The translations under genes were made by a program, and so were the position numbers. Below, piece by piece: positions 1 through 12,300 of a stretch of DNA of 64,000 nucleotides. The notes under the pieces are model-generated. The model worked only from the letters and a program-made list of their open reading frames with translations. It was not told the DNA's origin and made no database searches. The DNA is from Sipunculus nudus (taxonomy: Eukaryota > Annelida > Sipuncula > Golfingiida > Sipunculidae): contig CM049315.1 of assembly GCA_026874595.1 (NCBI GenBank), positions 11,532,664-11,596,663 on the forward strand. Direction: 5' to 3'. Positions within the stretch are counted from its first letter, which is position 1. The number at the start of each line of letters is the position of its first letter.

Positions 1-1121
1 ATCGGTCTGTATCTATTGTCGTTCTAAGGTATCCTATATATCGTACAAAAAAGTCAAAACTTCCGCATGGACAAGCCTTTATGTTATATCTCTAGAAATC
101 TAAAATAAAATAACCTCTGTTCTCCAGCCACGCAACCTACCTGCGTTAGAAAATTGGAAGTAAGAATCTTTATTCTTACAATATATAGGACTGCGGGCTG
201 CAAGACCTCTATAGATCCATGCCGACTTCCCTGAGAAGTTTGGTGTTTTATAAAGTTATCCTAAAGTTATTCATTCATATACCTCATCCAGAACAGTCAC
301 ATGCATGGAACAGCTGAGTATAAAAACGAAATAAGAAATTCCTTAAAATTTCACTACAAATTTCACTACGATCAGGAATTGGGGGGATTTAGGGCGGCGT
401 GGGGTTGCACAGTCCCTCATCTCGATCTGAAAAATCTGGGAATAGTGACATTTTAAGTGAGCACACGATTAATACCGAAAACAACGCCGTTTTGTTCCAA
501 CAGGCGGGGATACCCCGTGATATACACCTGTCGGCGCTGTGCTCATCGTCTCATGCCGATTAGGTGCTTCGCATTTGAGCTCCTCCCCTATTCTAAAATC
601 CTCTATCCGCACATGATTAACTTGTGTGTAGGTGCATTCATACAAAAAAATGGTAAGTAAAGAACGGCTTTGTGAACCGTCATACACTTGGTGTGGTCAA
701 TAGTCGTCGGGAGGTTTTAAAGGGTGCATCTAACTGTTGGCGCAACTTAATTTTGTTTTGGGAGCGAAATAAAAATACAATAGATTGGACAAAGTCGGGA
801 ATTTAACACTTTTCGGTGGAGAAAAACATATCCTATAGTTTGCCGCGAGATGAGAGAAAAATGTCAAACTCACCTAACCAACATGCGGCTGCAAGCTTTC
901 ATATATATAGGCCTATCGACAAGTAAGAACAAGCTGGTAGTTCGCGCCATCTGCCATTGCTTTAATGAACTGAGTGAGTTTCCCTATTACTTGAGCTTTT
1001 TCGGTCTTCCTGGATTTCCCTTGCAGATAAAAGTGTCATTCAGATATTGCCATCTTTGATTTATAGTTTTCGTGGGTAGTAGTATAAAATGAGGAGGAAT
1101 CACCAGGTCCTTCAACAACCT

Positions 1122-1143
1122 TGTGACGTACATATATGCAAAT
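1122..1143 (+). promoter_or_regulatory. CRE-like and POU octamer motif pair
   Basis: TGACGTAC at about 1123-1130 is a CREB/ATF half-site with extension. ATGCAAAT at 1136-1143 is a perfect octamer, the target of POU-domain factors. The two sit 5 bp apart, about 500 bp upstream of candidate exon 1A. Single motifs occur by chance in AT-rich DNA, so function is only a suggestion. Confidence 0.25.
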
Positions 1144-1600
1144 ACCATAGATTAACACCCCTACCCCACAATTTACTGGACAGACCTTTAGTATGAACAA
1201 TTATAGAAGTTCCTGTTTTAATGGCAAATATAATTAGAGTACACTTATCAAATAAAATAATATATAAGGCCTATTACGGGTCATATATATTAGGCCTACG
1301 CTCCCACATAGTTCCCGCTACATAGTGCGAGCATAATTTGACTTATTATTCAATAAGACTAAAATCACAGCGACTATGATATATTAATCAACCATCCCAT
1401 GCACTGCATTGAATCATAAGATTCAAATAGTCATATGCCTCGTTCTGACCACTGCCTTTGTCACATACATGCAATGCTGAAGACAGTTGTAAAATCAAGC
1501 GTAACCTGATGCAAATATGAGTTATACTGGTATCGCCATCTGTCCTCAGCATTGTACACTACTTGGTCTGGATAGCCGAGAAGTCAGCAAACTCCGGGTT

Positions 1601-1610
1601 CTATTTATAG
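1601..1610 (+). promoter_or_regulatory. TATA-like element for exon 1A
   Basis: CTATTTATAG is a reasonable TATA box. A transcription start about 30 bp downstream, near 1632, would give a leader of roughly 60 bases before the ATG at 1694. The start site is inferred from spacing only. Confidence 0.3.
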
Positions 1611-1693
1611 ACTGGGGAATACCAGAAATATTGTCAAGGATATATTATTAACACATTTCGAAGTTGTCAACCGATTTCAGACCAGAGGTTATC

Positions 1694-1700
1694 ATGGGAG
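1694..1700 (+). CDS. Candidate alternative first coding exon 1A (Met-Gly, phase 1)
   Basis: The bases ATGGGAG are followed directly by GTGAGT at 1701, a near-perfect splice donor. The exon would contribute only Met-Gly plus the first base of a codon, so it ends in phase 1. Exon 2 at 61793 starts in the matching phase and would complete the codon as Asp. A TATA-like box lies about 90 bp upstream, CpG-rich DNA precedes it and a CpG cluster follows. Very short first coding exons are common in animal genes. Against it: seven coding bases carry no statistical weight, ATG followed by a donor arises by chance, and the spliced partner would lie 60 kb away. Transcript data are needed for a firm call. 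Confidence 0.3.
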
Positions 1701-1739
1701 GTGAGTGGAACTTATGGTTATACCTTGGTTAGTACAGGT

Positions 1740-1860
1740 ACGGTTGTCTTACTGGGTCAAGCGCGCGTCGCATGGTTATTTTAAAAACAACATGAGGTTA
1801 AAAACCGGCGGCCGCGCGCGTTCTGGCACTTCTGCCGGCAGTATGATCAGTGATGATGCT
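1740..1860. promoter_or_regulatory. CpG cluster with GC-rich inverted segments
   Basis: GCGCGCGTCGC near 1759-1770 and GGCGGCCGCGCGCG near 1807-1820 make this the densest CpG cluster seen in the window. The two GC blocks are partly complementary and could pair across about 40 bp. It lies just inside the first intron after exon 1A, as expected for the downstream edge of a CpG-rich promoter. Confidence 0.4.
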
Positions 1861-2272
1861 CTTCAGAGCATGAAATTGCATTGATGCTGAAGCCAAAATC
1901 AGCAGCGTCCTCTGTAATCAGTGGTAATGTCAGCAGGAGAGCGATCTAAATTAAAGGTCTGTTGACGAGAAATTAGATGATTAGCTTTCATTATCAAAGC
2001 GACTTCAACATGACGTTTTCGTGTACATGCGTTTGTATGTCTCGATCTGTAGTCTGTAGTCTGTACATGTAACTGAACATGAAAGTTATTAAAGACAAAG
2101 TAAATCCACGATTATTTACTAGTTGTCTTGTACTAAATATAATTTGTGACAGGAGCGAGGAACAGTGTTTGCTTGTTCATCAAACTTAAAGTTGAACAAA
2201 ATTTTGTTCCAATAACTTTTCTAAAAGAATTTTTAACAAATAACATTTGGCATATTAAATAATACTTTAATT
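1861..2272. other. Intron-like sequence, nothing recognised
   Basis: AT-rich DNA without a supported exon, repeat array or RNA gene. Confidence 0.5.
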
Positions 2273-3557
2273 AAAGGGGCCCAATCACCTATAAAGCATG
2301 TTGAATTAACATGAAAAATAGCTTCTTCCCTTTAAAATAAGGGATGCTTATTTCCACTCCCCCTTATGGTAAAGGCTGGTGTAATCTGAACATATATATA
2401 AATAAATTACATGAAATGCATTTCAAATTAAAATTAGTACTGCAGTAAACATAAGTTTAAAAAATTTATGATTTGCAAAAGTGAAACCTGGTAGTTAAAT
2501 AACATTCATAATGTGACCAAGTTTTTTTAAGACAAATTAATGTATATTTTCCTGCAAATAGTTAAAATTTGCCAACAAGTTTAGTTTAATACATTTATAG
2601 ACTGGCATTGACGGGTGCTCAGGTGCCTCAGGTAGCTCAAATAGGGGTGTTATGACCACACTTAATTCCTGGCTCAGTCCTTATCAGTAGGTGGTAAGTA
2701 CCTCATCAATAGGGCTAGTCAAGAGTCTGTCTCCACATGCCAAGACTAGTGCTGGCTCAGTGCACAGATAAAGTTTAGACAGTTGCACTTGACCAGCACC
2801 CACTACTCTGGTTGTTTTTTCATGAGTTTATCCCGCCACTGATTTTGTCCAGAACAATTTGAATGACATGACTAAAGTGCCAAAAAGGTGAACTTAGTCT
2901 AAGAAAAACTAGAAATACAAAGAAACATAGGCTGCATTTAAGAGTCATAATAAGACTTGTCACCAATTTGGATATTATATGTAAGACAAATGACCATCTT
3001 CCATTATATTCACTGATGTAAATGACTTTCTAAACTTAAAACCTATTTTAACATTTAACTTTTATATTATAATTCAGATGTGGAAATAAGCATTCTATAT
3101 TTCAACTCCCAGGGTGGAGTGGAAATTCCTTATTTCAAATAAGCACTTCCTTAAAATAAATCTGTACCTGCCAAAATATTGCCTTGAAACGGTTTGCTTA
3201 CTCCTTTAATGAGTGTTAAAAACTGTGGACCAGGCACGATCACAGCTGTCGTTGGGCCATGTGCATTGCCAAGTGACATTATATGCAATCATGACCGGCG
3301 AATTGCCCAAAAAATGTAATACATGTTCTTGCTGGCTGATACACCTCATGTCACGTGGCCTTGTTATGGTAAACAGACATGCGTTCACTTTGTTAACCAA
3401 CATGCAGAGCCATAACAAGGTTTTAAACAGCTGTATGTGAGGTACTGAGACTGTGTGCTGGGAACGTTTTTGCTGGAAAACTTATGTTTAAAGCAAAACT
3501 AAACTGATAGTATGAAATAATAGGCATAAAATTGCGCCTGATTATGTCCCTTTAATA
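2273..3557. mobile_element. Possible TIR element with TTAAAGGG ends
   Basis: The left end reads TTAAAGGGGCCCAATCACCT near 2271-2291. The reverse complement of the right end (about 3537-3557) reads TTAAAGGGACATAATCAGGC, so the ends match at about 15 of 20 positions. A second pair of inverted segments around GGAGTGGAAAT occurs near 2345-2365 and 3113-3130. No clear target duplication beyond two or three bases was found and no transposase is present. The boundaries are tentative; it may instead be two unrelated fragments. Confidence 0.22.
3359..3420. repeat. Hairpin with perfect 11-bp arms
   Basis: CCTTGTTATGG at 3359-3369 and its exact reverse complement CCATAACAAGG at 3410-3420 flank a 40-base loop. 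It lies inside the possible TIR element and may be part of that element's structure. Confidence 0.5.
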
Positions 3558-4383
3558 GATCAGGTGTATGTTGGAGAAGACATTTTGTTTCCCTACCATG
3601 AGTCTCTGGAACTTTGACTTGCCCTGAGCAAGCAGAAAACTATTCTGATGCTGAACATGTCACTTCAGTCATAAGTTTATTATTAATTGCATAGTGTCCC
3701 TTTACTGTTACTCACCATTACTTTAAATAAATTTTACCTAGCTAAAGTGTCTATCTCGATGATTGTTATACCTTGTTCACAACAAGATTTGTATAGGTTG
3801 AAACTAAATCTATAAAGTCATCTGTTTAACGTAAACCTTTAAAAATTAGGTGGAGCAGTCCCTTTTATTCTTGCATTTACTTGCTGAGAAGTAAATTGTG
3901 AGATATCTTTTCATAACTTACATATTACTTTGAAAGTAATCATGATATCTCTGCAAGTTTGCCTTGCACTCTTAGTCTTACATTGTAAATTACACATTTA
4001 TTAAAGTTTCAACTTTTCCTTGAACCATATGGTTTACAAGGAGATTTATTCTAAGCAAAAAAAATGCTAAGTCGCCTATCACAAAACTTGTGCACGGCTG
4101 ACTCAACCTTTTAATATTTTGGCACAGATATGTTTGCAAATGGATTGTATCATAGCCTTTATTCATAGGGTTTTCAACTCCTTCCTTCTATCCATTATAA
4201 TTTATAGTTTTAAAGGTAATTTATATTAAAAATCTGAATATAATTCATACCTTTTTTATCTCTGTGACCTTCAAGATTTTAAATGTAGGTCAGGGTCACT
4301 AAAGTGGGTCAAAGTAAATGGGTCATGGTAAGGTACATTTTGGCTTAAGATTCAATGAAATTGGATTACAAAGTGACACTACA

Positions 4384-4384
<1 letters not shown>
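3558..4384. other. Intron-like sequence with old repeat traces
   Basis: No gene is supported. Around 4265-4330 there are several AGGTCA/GGGTCA-like half-sites in direct orientation, a composition typical of dispersed repeats in this window. GTCCCTTTA-type element ends recur near 3697 and 3849. Confidence 0.35.

Positions 4385-4432
<48 letters not shown>
4385..4432. repeat. (AAT)n microsatellite
   Basis: About 16 uninterrupted AAT triplets. On the minus strand this produces the leucine run of a spurious short ORF. Confidence 0.95.
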
Positions 4433-4434
<2 letters not shown>

Positions 4435-4858
4435 AAAAACAGAAGAGGTTAGTTCTGCTCCAACTGCTCCTTTACTGTGCCACAGTTTTTGGAATTCAAA
4501 GAGGATTTCTGAGCATTGAAACCTCCTTAGAAACCAATTCACTTTGCAGTTGAACATGCCAGGCCAGACAAGTGGGGCTACCTGTTGGCCAATAAATGTA
4601 CTAATTGTCCTTGCTGTACCCAGCTGGTGATCTGCAACAGAGAGATAAAATATCTACATATAAAGCCTTAAATGTGTTCTTAAAAAGATCATGTAATGTT
4701 ATGATGAATCAGTTTATGTTTTTTATTTTGGCTTAACATGAAAGTCCAAATATGGTCATTCAACTTTCAATGATTTATGTTTTTTCTTTGTTCAGTGTGG
4801 TGACAAAGTGTGTTATGCTTTTTCATTTTGTTTGTACTATATTCTAAAGTGGTATCAT

Positions 4859-4859
4859 A

Positions 4860-4923
<64 letters not shown>
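4859..4923. repeat. (TA)n-(GA)n compound microsatellite
   Basis: About 13 TA units pass directly into about 19 GA units with one interruption near 4919. The downstream stretch to about 5160 stays purine-rich on the plus strand, so the block could form triplex DNA. Minus-strand ORFs here are low-complexity artefacts. Confidence 0.95.
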
Positions 4924-4925
<2 letters not shown>

Positions 4926-6314
4926 GTTTGCACTGGGATGGAGAAAGTAAAATTGAGGAATAAGGTAAAGGACTGAAAGGAAAAGGAAGGGTTGTAGAAA
5001 TGGGATAAGAAAAGAAAAGTGCACAGAAACAGAAGAAATGGAGTAGAAAATGAAAGGAAAGGAAAAGACAGAAAATGAGGGAAACCCAGTAAGTAGGTGA
5101 AAGGAAACTAAAGGGGAAAGCCAGCAGAGAAAGGTTGAATTTAATGGGATAGTAAGTAAGTTGAGGGATTTAGAGGCCTTGATATTGACTACATGATAAA
5201 GTCACATGCTGGGGAGGGGACTTGTGATGGAAGATCGAGGTTGTGATCATGTGAGTGATCCAGGATACAGCAGTGTGACCTCTGCCAGTAGATGCTGATA
5301 TGTATAACAGTGCAAGTTCAGGAAATACCACTTAAAAGAGATCCTGGACTGCTATACTTGCCAGTTTTCTAATGAAGTGTATCGTAACTGGGGGAGGGAA
5401 TATATGCTTCAGGCATAAAGTGGAAGTTTTTGAAATTGTAAAGTTTAAATGTTCTTGGAATGCCAAGTTCCAATAAAACATAACACAGAACCAGAACTTG
5501 AGTCTGATCTGACATTGATACCTCTACCCCAGTCAGGATCCCAAGGACTTTAGCATACAATATTCTTTACAATGTCACATTTCATTAATTCAATTCACAG
5601 TTGAGCTCCAGGAAAAAGAGGGTTCTAATACCAATGAATGGCACAGCCCTCAGCAGGGACAAAGAAATTACCCCATCTCACAATGGTATAGAATCATAAA
5701 TTTAATTAAATTTATTTAATGGTGATCCAGATAACCACCAAAATTTTATTAACTGTTTGTTGGTATTATTTTTACCCTCCCACATTTTTATCATAAAAAT
5801 TCATTCACAGCGTTTTTGTGTTAAGTTGCTGACAGATTAACCAATTAACAAAGGGAAAATATAATACCGCACCACCTGGTTGATGTATAAAAACATAATA
5901 CATAGAAACCCAGGAGAGCACTTCTCAGACAGACCCATGTTTGACTACCAGTGGGTCCTAAGCCAATGTGTGCAATTTATATTCAACACTGGTGGTGACC
6001 TGTGACAGATTTCTCCTGGAAAATTCATGCATAGATAGCAACATTAATTTTTAACATTAAACCACTGTTTTGTTGTTACATGGAGTTAGTTCTTTTATTT
6101 GAGGTTTTGGGGACTTATAGTATAGAATAGATACTGGACAACAATACTTGCATAGATACTGGTACATGTAGCAATGTTTCAGACCACATCACAGATTAAT
6201 GATTAAAAACTGATATATGTTTACATAAACTGAAACAAATGATTGATAGATGGATTTTGAACATTTGATTTAAACAACTGCAAATGGTAAATTTAACATT
6301 ACCTATATTATTTG
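4924..6314. other. Intron-like sequence, nothing recognised
   Basis: Purine-rich to about 5160, then ordinary AT-rich DNA. The ORF on the minus strand at 5369-5560 has no supporting feature. Confidence 0.45.
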
Positions 6315-6715
6315 ATTCTCTCAGAGATTATTACATTAATTGTATCCGCCAAAACGAAGAATTTTACACAAATGTAGCCCTTGGATAGCTTTATAACATG
6401 CACAAAAATGGTGGCACCACCTGCAGCCATTTTTGCACAGCGTCCATCGGTTTGTCTACTGTGGGATAAAATCACTCATATCTCTGCAGTGGTTTGACTT
6501 TTCCACCTGAAATTTTGCATGTGTATACATCTTGGATAGTTTCTCGTTCAAATAACAGGTGGGGCCACCTACAATCATGTTTATGTGGCAGACATTCTAA
6601 TATGTAACACATGTAACTCTATTTCCCTTTGCCACTCAATCAATGCCTCACTTCACCCGTCCTATGCTGATTTTGGCGGATACACATAGTCGCTTGTCGA
6701 CTACCCATATTCTAG
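6315..6715 (+). mobile_element. Non-autonomous Helitron-type element (3' end clear)
   Basis: The right end has the canonical Helitron structure: a hairpin with stem AGTCG/CGACT and loop CTTGT near 6688-6702, then about 9 bases, then CTAG at 6712-6715 followed by T. Inside are inverted 14-bp segments TGTATCCGCCAAAA (about 6342-6355) and its complement (about 6671-6684). The left end is uncertain; a TC-starting candidate, TCTCTCAGAGA, lies near 6315 but is preceded by T rather than the expected A. No Rep/helicase coding sequence is present. Confidence 0.45.
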
Positions 6716-7857
6716 TTATTGTATGCTGTCATTACTGTCATACTATGTTAACCCTAAGTGTTGGCGACAATATCAGTTTTGATAGGTTGCCAGGATAAAT
6801 TGCATGGTTTAATGTTCGTTTGCAATTAAAGCTTTCTCAGTGTCTTACAAAGTCAAATATCTTTTTATATCATCAAGATGTCCTGTGACAGTCTGATACT
6901 GGGGCGTTTTGATGGTATACTGGTAGGCCTACACCTTAGATATTATCAATATTTTACCACTTAGTGAATAAATTAAATGGATGAATGTTACTAATTATTC
7001 AAGGCCCCAGGTTTTGTTTTATCCAGACTGTTACTAAACTGAAATCGCAAGTACTGTTAAAAATAATTTATGTTGAACTTATTTTTGTCACTGAGATTGC
7101 TTGGTTTAACTTGGCTGAGTACAGGAGGGAGATTGGTAAACAAAGAGTTATAACTAGCAGTTATTTTTAAAATTTAACTTTTGTTACTTTAATCTTTCAC
7201 TGCCCAACCCCAACTTGCACAATCAGCTTCCAGCCAACTTTTCTTCAAACTGATAAATTCTTTATAGAAAGAAGTTACAAAGAGAATCTTGAGTTATGAA
7301 TCTAAATAAAAACATGTAAATGATGTACGTACCAACTTTGTTGTTTTTTAATGACTGACATATTTTAGCAATTAAAGAACATTCTCGACTTGTAGTGAGA
7401 ATTAAACATACCTATCAAAGATGTCTTATTCGATTAACTCTGCTAGAAAACCATGTATCTGACATATTTGCTGTGACTCTGCAACTTGTATGCTAAAACC
7501 AGAACCAGGTGTACGTTAGGATTATCAGCATTTACCATAAACTTTGCTGTTTTGAATGGCTATTTGGTCATTTTCAAACCAGATTACAGTATTGTGCTTG
7601 GGAAAACAACAACAAGCCATGTAGGACAAAACAGGCATTTTAGAAAATGCATTTCTTGATCAGTTTACAACTTTCATTCCATTAGGACAGGTAGATATGA
7701 TGTCCGCATGGACCCTTCATGTGTCGTGAGTGCCGAACATTAAGTTATATTCATGTCAGGAGTGCAACACACTCGTGGGAGGCTCTTTAACATAGAAAAT
7801 TGTGGTAGATTTGTGCATTATTCGGACAGACAAAGGGAGATTAACAATAGTACCATT
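6716..7857. other. Intron-like sequence, nothing recognised
   Basis: AT-rich, with only short unsupported ORFs (for example plus strand 6985-7170). Confidence 0.45.
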
Positions 7858-9372
7858 GAAGCAGAGAGAATGCACAGGGATGCAGGGGTGATGCACATTG
7901 ATGCAGGGATGATACCTCCATGGTGATAAAGACATGATGCCCTGTGACATATGGGTGGTGCATAGAAATGACGCACACAGGTGAGGTATAGTAATACAAA
8001 CATGAGGCACACAGGTGCTGAGGTACTGCACAAGGACACAGGGGTGGTACACAGAGATAAAGATGTGAGGTAAAATGAGGCAGGGGGATGCACAGGGACA
8101 CGGGGATGAAACTCAGGGGTGATGCACAGTGAAACACGGATGTGACACAGGGGTCTAGCACAGGGGCCTAGCACTTGGAAACAGGGGTGATACATGGTGG
8201 CACAGGAACACGGAAATAATGCACAGGAATGGGGCACAGGCGTGATGCACAGTGGCACAGGACTGAGGCACAGGGGTGATGTACAGGAACAGAGGGGTGG
8301 GACACAGGGATGAAGCACAGGGACACAGGGGTCTAGCATAGGGAAACGGTTGATGCACAGTGGCACAGGACTGAGCCACAGGAAAAAACTGGTAATGCAC
8401 AGGGATGCAGGGTCAGGACACAGGGGTGAGGCACAGGGACACAGGGGTCTAGCTCAGATAGTCAGGATGGGATACATTGGTCTAGCACTGAGAAACTGTG
8501 GTGATACACAGTGGCTCAGAACTGAGGTATAGGAACATGGGAATAATACACAAGGACATAGGGATGGGACACAGGGGGGATACACAGGGAACCAGGGGTC
8601 TAGCACAGGGAAACAGGGGTGATTCACAGTGGCACAGGACTGAGGCACAGAGATGATGCACAGGGATGGTACACAGGAGTGATGCACAGGGACACAGGGG
8701 TCTTAGCAAATGAAACAGGGGTGATGCACAGCAGCACAGAACTGAGGTACAGGTACAAACTGGTGATGCAAAGGGGCGCAGAAATGGTACACAGGGGTGA
8801 TGCACAGGGACACAGGGGTCTAGCACAGGTACCCAGGGGTGTGACACAGGGGTGATGCACAGGGACACAGGGGTGTGACATAGGGGTGATGCACAGGGAC
8901 ACAGGGTTGGACACATGGATGATGCACAGGGACACAGGATTGAGGCAATGGAACACAGGGTTGATGCACAGTATCACAGAACGGAGGTACAGGTACAAGC
9001 TGGTGATGCAAAGGGCCACAGGGGTGGTACACAGAGGTGATGCACAGGGACACAGGGGTCTAGCACAGGTACCCCGGGGTGGGACACAGGGGTGATGCAC
9101 AGGGAGACAGGGTTGGGACACATGGGTGATGCACTGGTACACCGGGTTGGGACACAGGGAGACAGGGTTGGGACACAGGGGTAATGCACAGGGACACCAA
9201 GGTCTAGCACAGGTACCTAGGGGTCAGACACATGGATGATGCACAGGGACACGGGGGTCTAACACAGGTACCAAGGGGTGATCACAGGGACACAGGATTG
9301 AGGCAATAGAACACTTGGTTGATGCACAGTATTACAGATGTGAGGCACAGTGATGCAAGGGTGGTGATCATT
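7858..9372. repeat. Irregular 1.5-kb minisatellite (GGTGATGCACAGGGACACAG type)
   Basis: The block is built from short related phrases such as GGTGATGCACAGGGACACAG, GGTCTAGCACAGG and ACTGAGGTACAGG. A longer order is visible: a segment with ACTGAGGTAC at 8741 recurs as ACGGAGGTAC at 8981, exactly 240 bp later, with matching flanks. Less regular relatives lie near 8521 and 8260. Because the units lack stop codons in several frames, many overlapping His/Cys/Pro-rich ORFs appear on both strands; they should not be annotated as genes. Divergence between units indicates an older array than the one at 41 kb. Confidence 0.9.
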
Positions 9373-12300
9373 GAACAAGGACATGAGTGATACTAACAGA
9401 GTTGGTGATGTAGCTTGGCATTCTCTCTGCACCCTGCTGCTGTTGTGTTCACAAGGCCAGCCCTGATCAGACTGGGAAACTGTTAGTAAAAATAAACAGC
9501 CGTTTCACACAGGTTTTGTTTTATTACGACTAGCTCAGCTGACTTTCATCCATGCTGAGTTGCAGTAATGGGTCTTTTATTATCCAATAACAGGGCACAA
9601 ATTTTAATTGTTTTACAGAGAAACTTCTAACTCAGCTTCCTCAAAGTTTATTGGTCACTTAATTGTTAAATTATATACATTTAACAACTTCTAATTGGAT
9701 GGTGGCATGTAAGCATTAAATGAATTCTGTAACAACATAGATTGCTAAATATTGCATCTGAACTGTGTGGTTTCAAGCAATAAAATTTAAATTTTATTTG
9801 TGCTTTAAATATAAAATAAATAATATAAGTCTAAGGAATTTATCTAAAACAAAAGGAGTACAGGGTTTTGAAACTGAGTATGGTTAGATATCTTGCCAGC
9901 AGAGGTCACTACTGTGTAGTACAGAGTAAATGTCAAGTGTAAATGTTACCATTACATCTTTAGATAACCAATTACTGTAAGAAATTCATTACCATTAAAC
10001 TAATATTGTAACAGAAATCTGTTTTTCTCTATATGTTATTACAAGTCCATTAATATGTGTTTTCTTGTAACAAAGGAATGGATGAGACAATATGGAGATT
10101 GGTTGACACTTTCCAGTAATTTCTCATTTTCTTCAGATATTCGTTCATTTCATTCTGGCAACCCTAGCATGGCCAGATATTAATGTACACAATATCTCAG
10201 GAAAGGTGATAAAAGAACATATTACTCGGTAGGACAATTTATTAGGAGTATTGTAGATTCATATGAAGTTAGGTAGGAGAAAGTGTACAGGAATTGTTGA
10301 TAATGTATGAAGCATGACAGTATCAGAATTTAATTATAAATTATTTCTTGACATTGGTTTCAATGCACAATTAAAATAAAATACACCCACGCAAACAGTT
10401 TTAAGAAAATTGCAGAATATGTCAGATTGGTAGCTTCAGTCAACAGAGATTCAGTGTACTGTTGTTCAGACGCCCTACCTGGCAGACTAATAGTCACAAA
10501 AATCCTCACTTGATGGCAGCACATGTCTGTTTGATAGACAGGGGTCATTCTGTTTCTTCAATTAAACCCAGACCAAAGCTTTATCAACTCTTTCTTGTCT
10601 AAAAACGCACCTCCTTACTAAATTTTATTAAAATTATTCATGTGTGGTAAATATCTAGATGAACCAATGGAAAAAGAGTAAGATCCCTAATTCATTGAAA
10701 GAGATAATTATATGATTTGTTGTCATTTGCTATGTGCCTTTGAACACTCAACCATGTGGTCAAGGCTATTTGCCATTTGTTCTTATATTTGTGTACTATA
10801 CAGATATGTAGTATTCATTTAGTTAATGATATATGTAAAAACTGAAAATTATACTGCTTGTGAATTCCACAATAAACACTACACATTAAGATTTGTGATT
10901 AAAGGTTTATAACTACAATATTTAGATTTATGAAAGAAGATCGATTTGCATCAACATCAACTTCACATACACACCCAATATATATAAATTTGGCAAAATA
11001 TTGCATGTCAGCTGGCAAGCCATCACATTAATGTCTTGATCAGTCTGGGCTGAAAAAAAATTATTTACCTTTGTTCAGGCAGTAAAGTTTGTATATTCAT
11101 GCATCAGTTTACCCATCAGATATTATTTATCTCATATTTATAAGGTGACCAAGTTAATAGATAATTAAATATGATTTTGATATTTTTATATGATAAATTG
11201 TAAATAAATGGCTGTCATGCTAATGAAAGTGCTAATACTTACAACTGTCATGTGGACAGACACTAACTGTCCATATAGTTTTCCCTGGTCAGCAATCTGC
11301 TAGGTTTGAGTGTTCCATTTTAGATAAAGGGAAAACCATACTTAGAGATGTTTTTGAAAAAAAAGTTTAATATCAGTTTGACATTGGAGTTCTGCAAGAC
11401 TAACAAAGTAGTATATCACAAATAAAACTGGAAAATAAGATTAATTTAACGTTGGGTTATGTTGCCTCCTGACATGAAACAGGAAAAGATATGTCTGATA
11501 TTTGTGCTTAGAAACCTACTGTGATGCGGTTCACTAGTCTGATCTTTCTGAGGAAAACTGTGTTGCAGTTTCCTGTTTTTTTTTTACAGTATCCTTCTGA
11601 GAAATCTTTTTACATATAAAGGCTTATTATGTCATTGAATAAAGCAGAATTGAGGTATTATTTTCATCTCTATTTACCTATTATAAAAGTTATTTAAGGA
11701 TTTCTAAGAACCTTTGTTGAGGATTTTGACTTAGTAAGGGAAAACCTTAATATATTATGTAGTGTTCTAGAACATAATGTGGATATGAGACCATTTATTC
11801 TATATATTTGCACCTGTCATTATTGAAAAATTTTGGCAGTTATTCTCCATGTGCTGAAAAAATATTGGTAGTTCCATACCATTTTTAAAATATCTATAAC
11901 TGTATGATCATCTGGTTGAAGAAATCATGGTATTTTGTCCAAGGAGCAATCATCTGACCAAGGTGACCATTGTATTTCGTATTGAACAGTAGCACATGAA
12001 AAACTGGAAAATAAGAATGACAGGTTTCTGTGTCAAAGATGCTTCTATATGTACATATATGTTTTTCCCACATAATTCACCATGAAACAAATTTTTTTAG
12101 CATCCCTGGTAAAAGCCATATTTCTGTAATCATGCAGTCCAAAAGGGGTTTTAAATTCCTGTTAGACCCAAAAAAGCTACATTATTTTAAATAATGGGTA
12201 CAGTGTTCTTTCTGATCGTAGTCATCATTTTGAAATTTCATCAATTATTTTTTTCATTATTTTAATCAATAAAAAGTATACTATTTTAAGCACCCAGTTA

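Larger units (their letters stand above)
1..1630 (+). promoter_or_regulatory. CpG-retaining region upstream of candidate exon 1A
   Basis: CpG dinucleotides are frequent here, especially about 370-1000 (for example around 388-396, 480-550, 840-850, 885-960), whereas most of the following intron has very few. In molluscs, methylated gene bodies lose CpG, so CpG-retaining DNA at a gene's 5' end is what an unmethylated promoter would leave. No convincing coding exon was seen inside; short ORFs at 457-660 and 850-1059 have no supporting features. The promoter role is inferred from CpG density and from the candidate first exon that follows. Confidence 0.35.

Noticed and set aside
4767-5024. Minus-strand ORF with Leu/Phe and Ser-Leu runs
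   Set aside because: It reads through the TA/GA microsatellite; low complexity only.
7756-9210. Cluster of overlapping Cys/His/Pro-rich ORFs
   Set aside because: They are readings of the minisatellite on both strands and in several frames.
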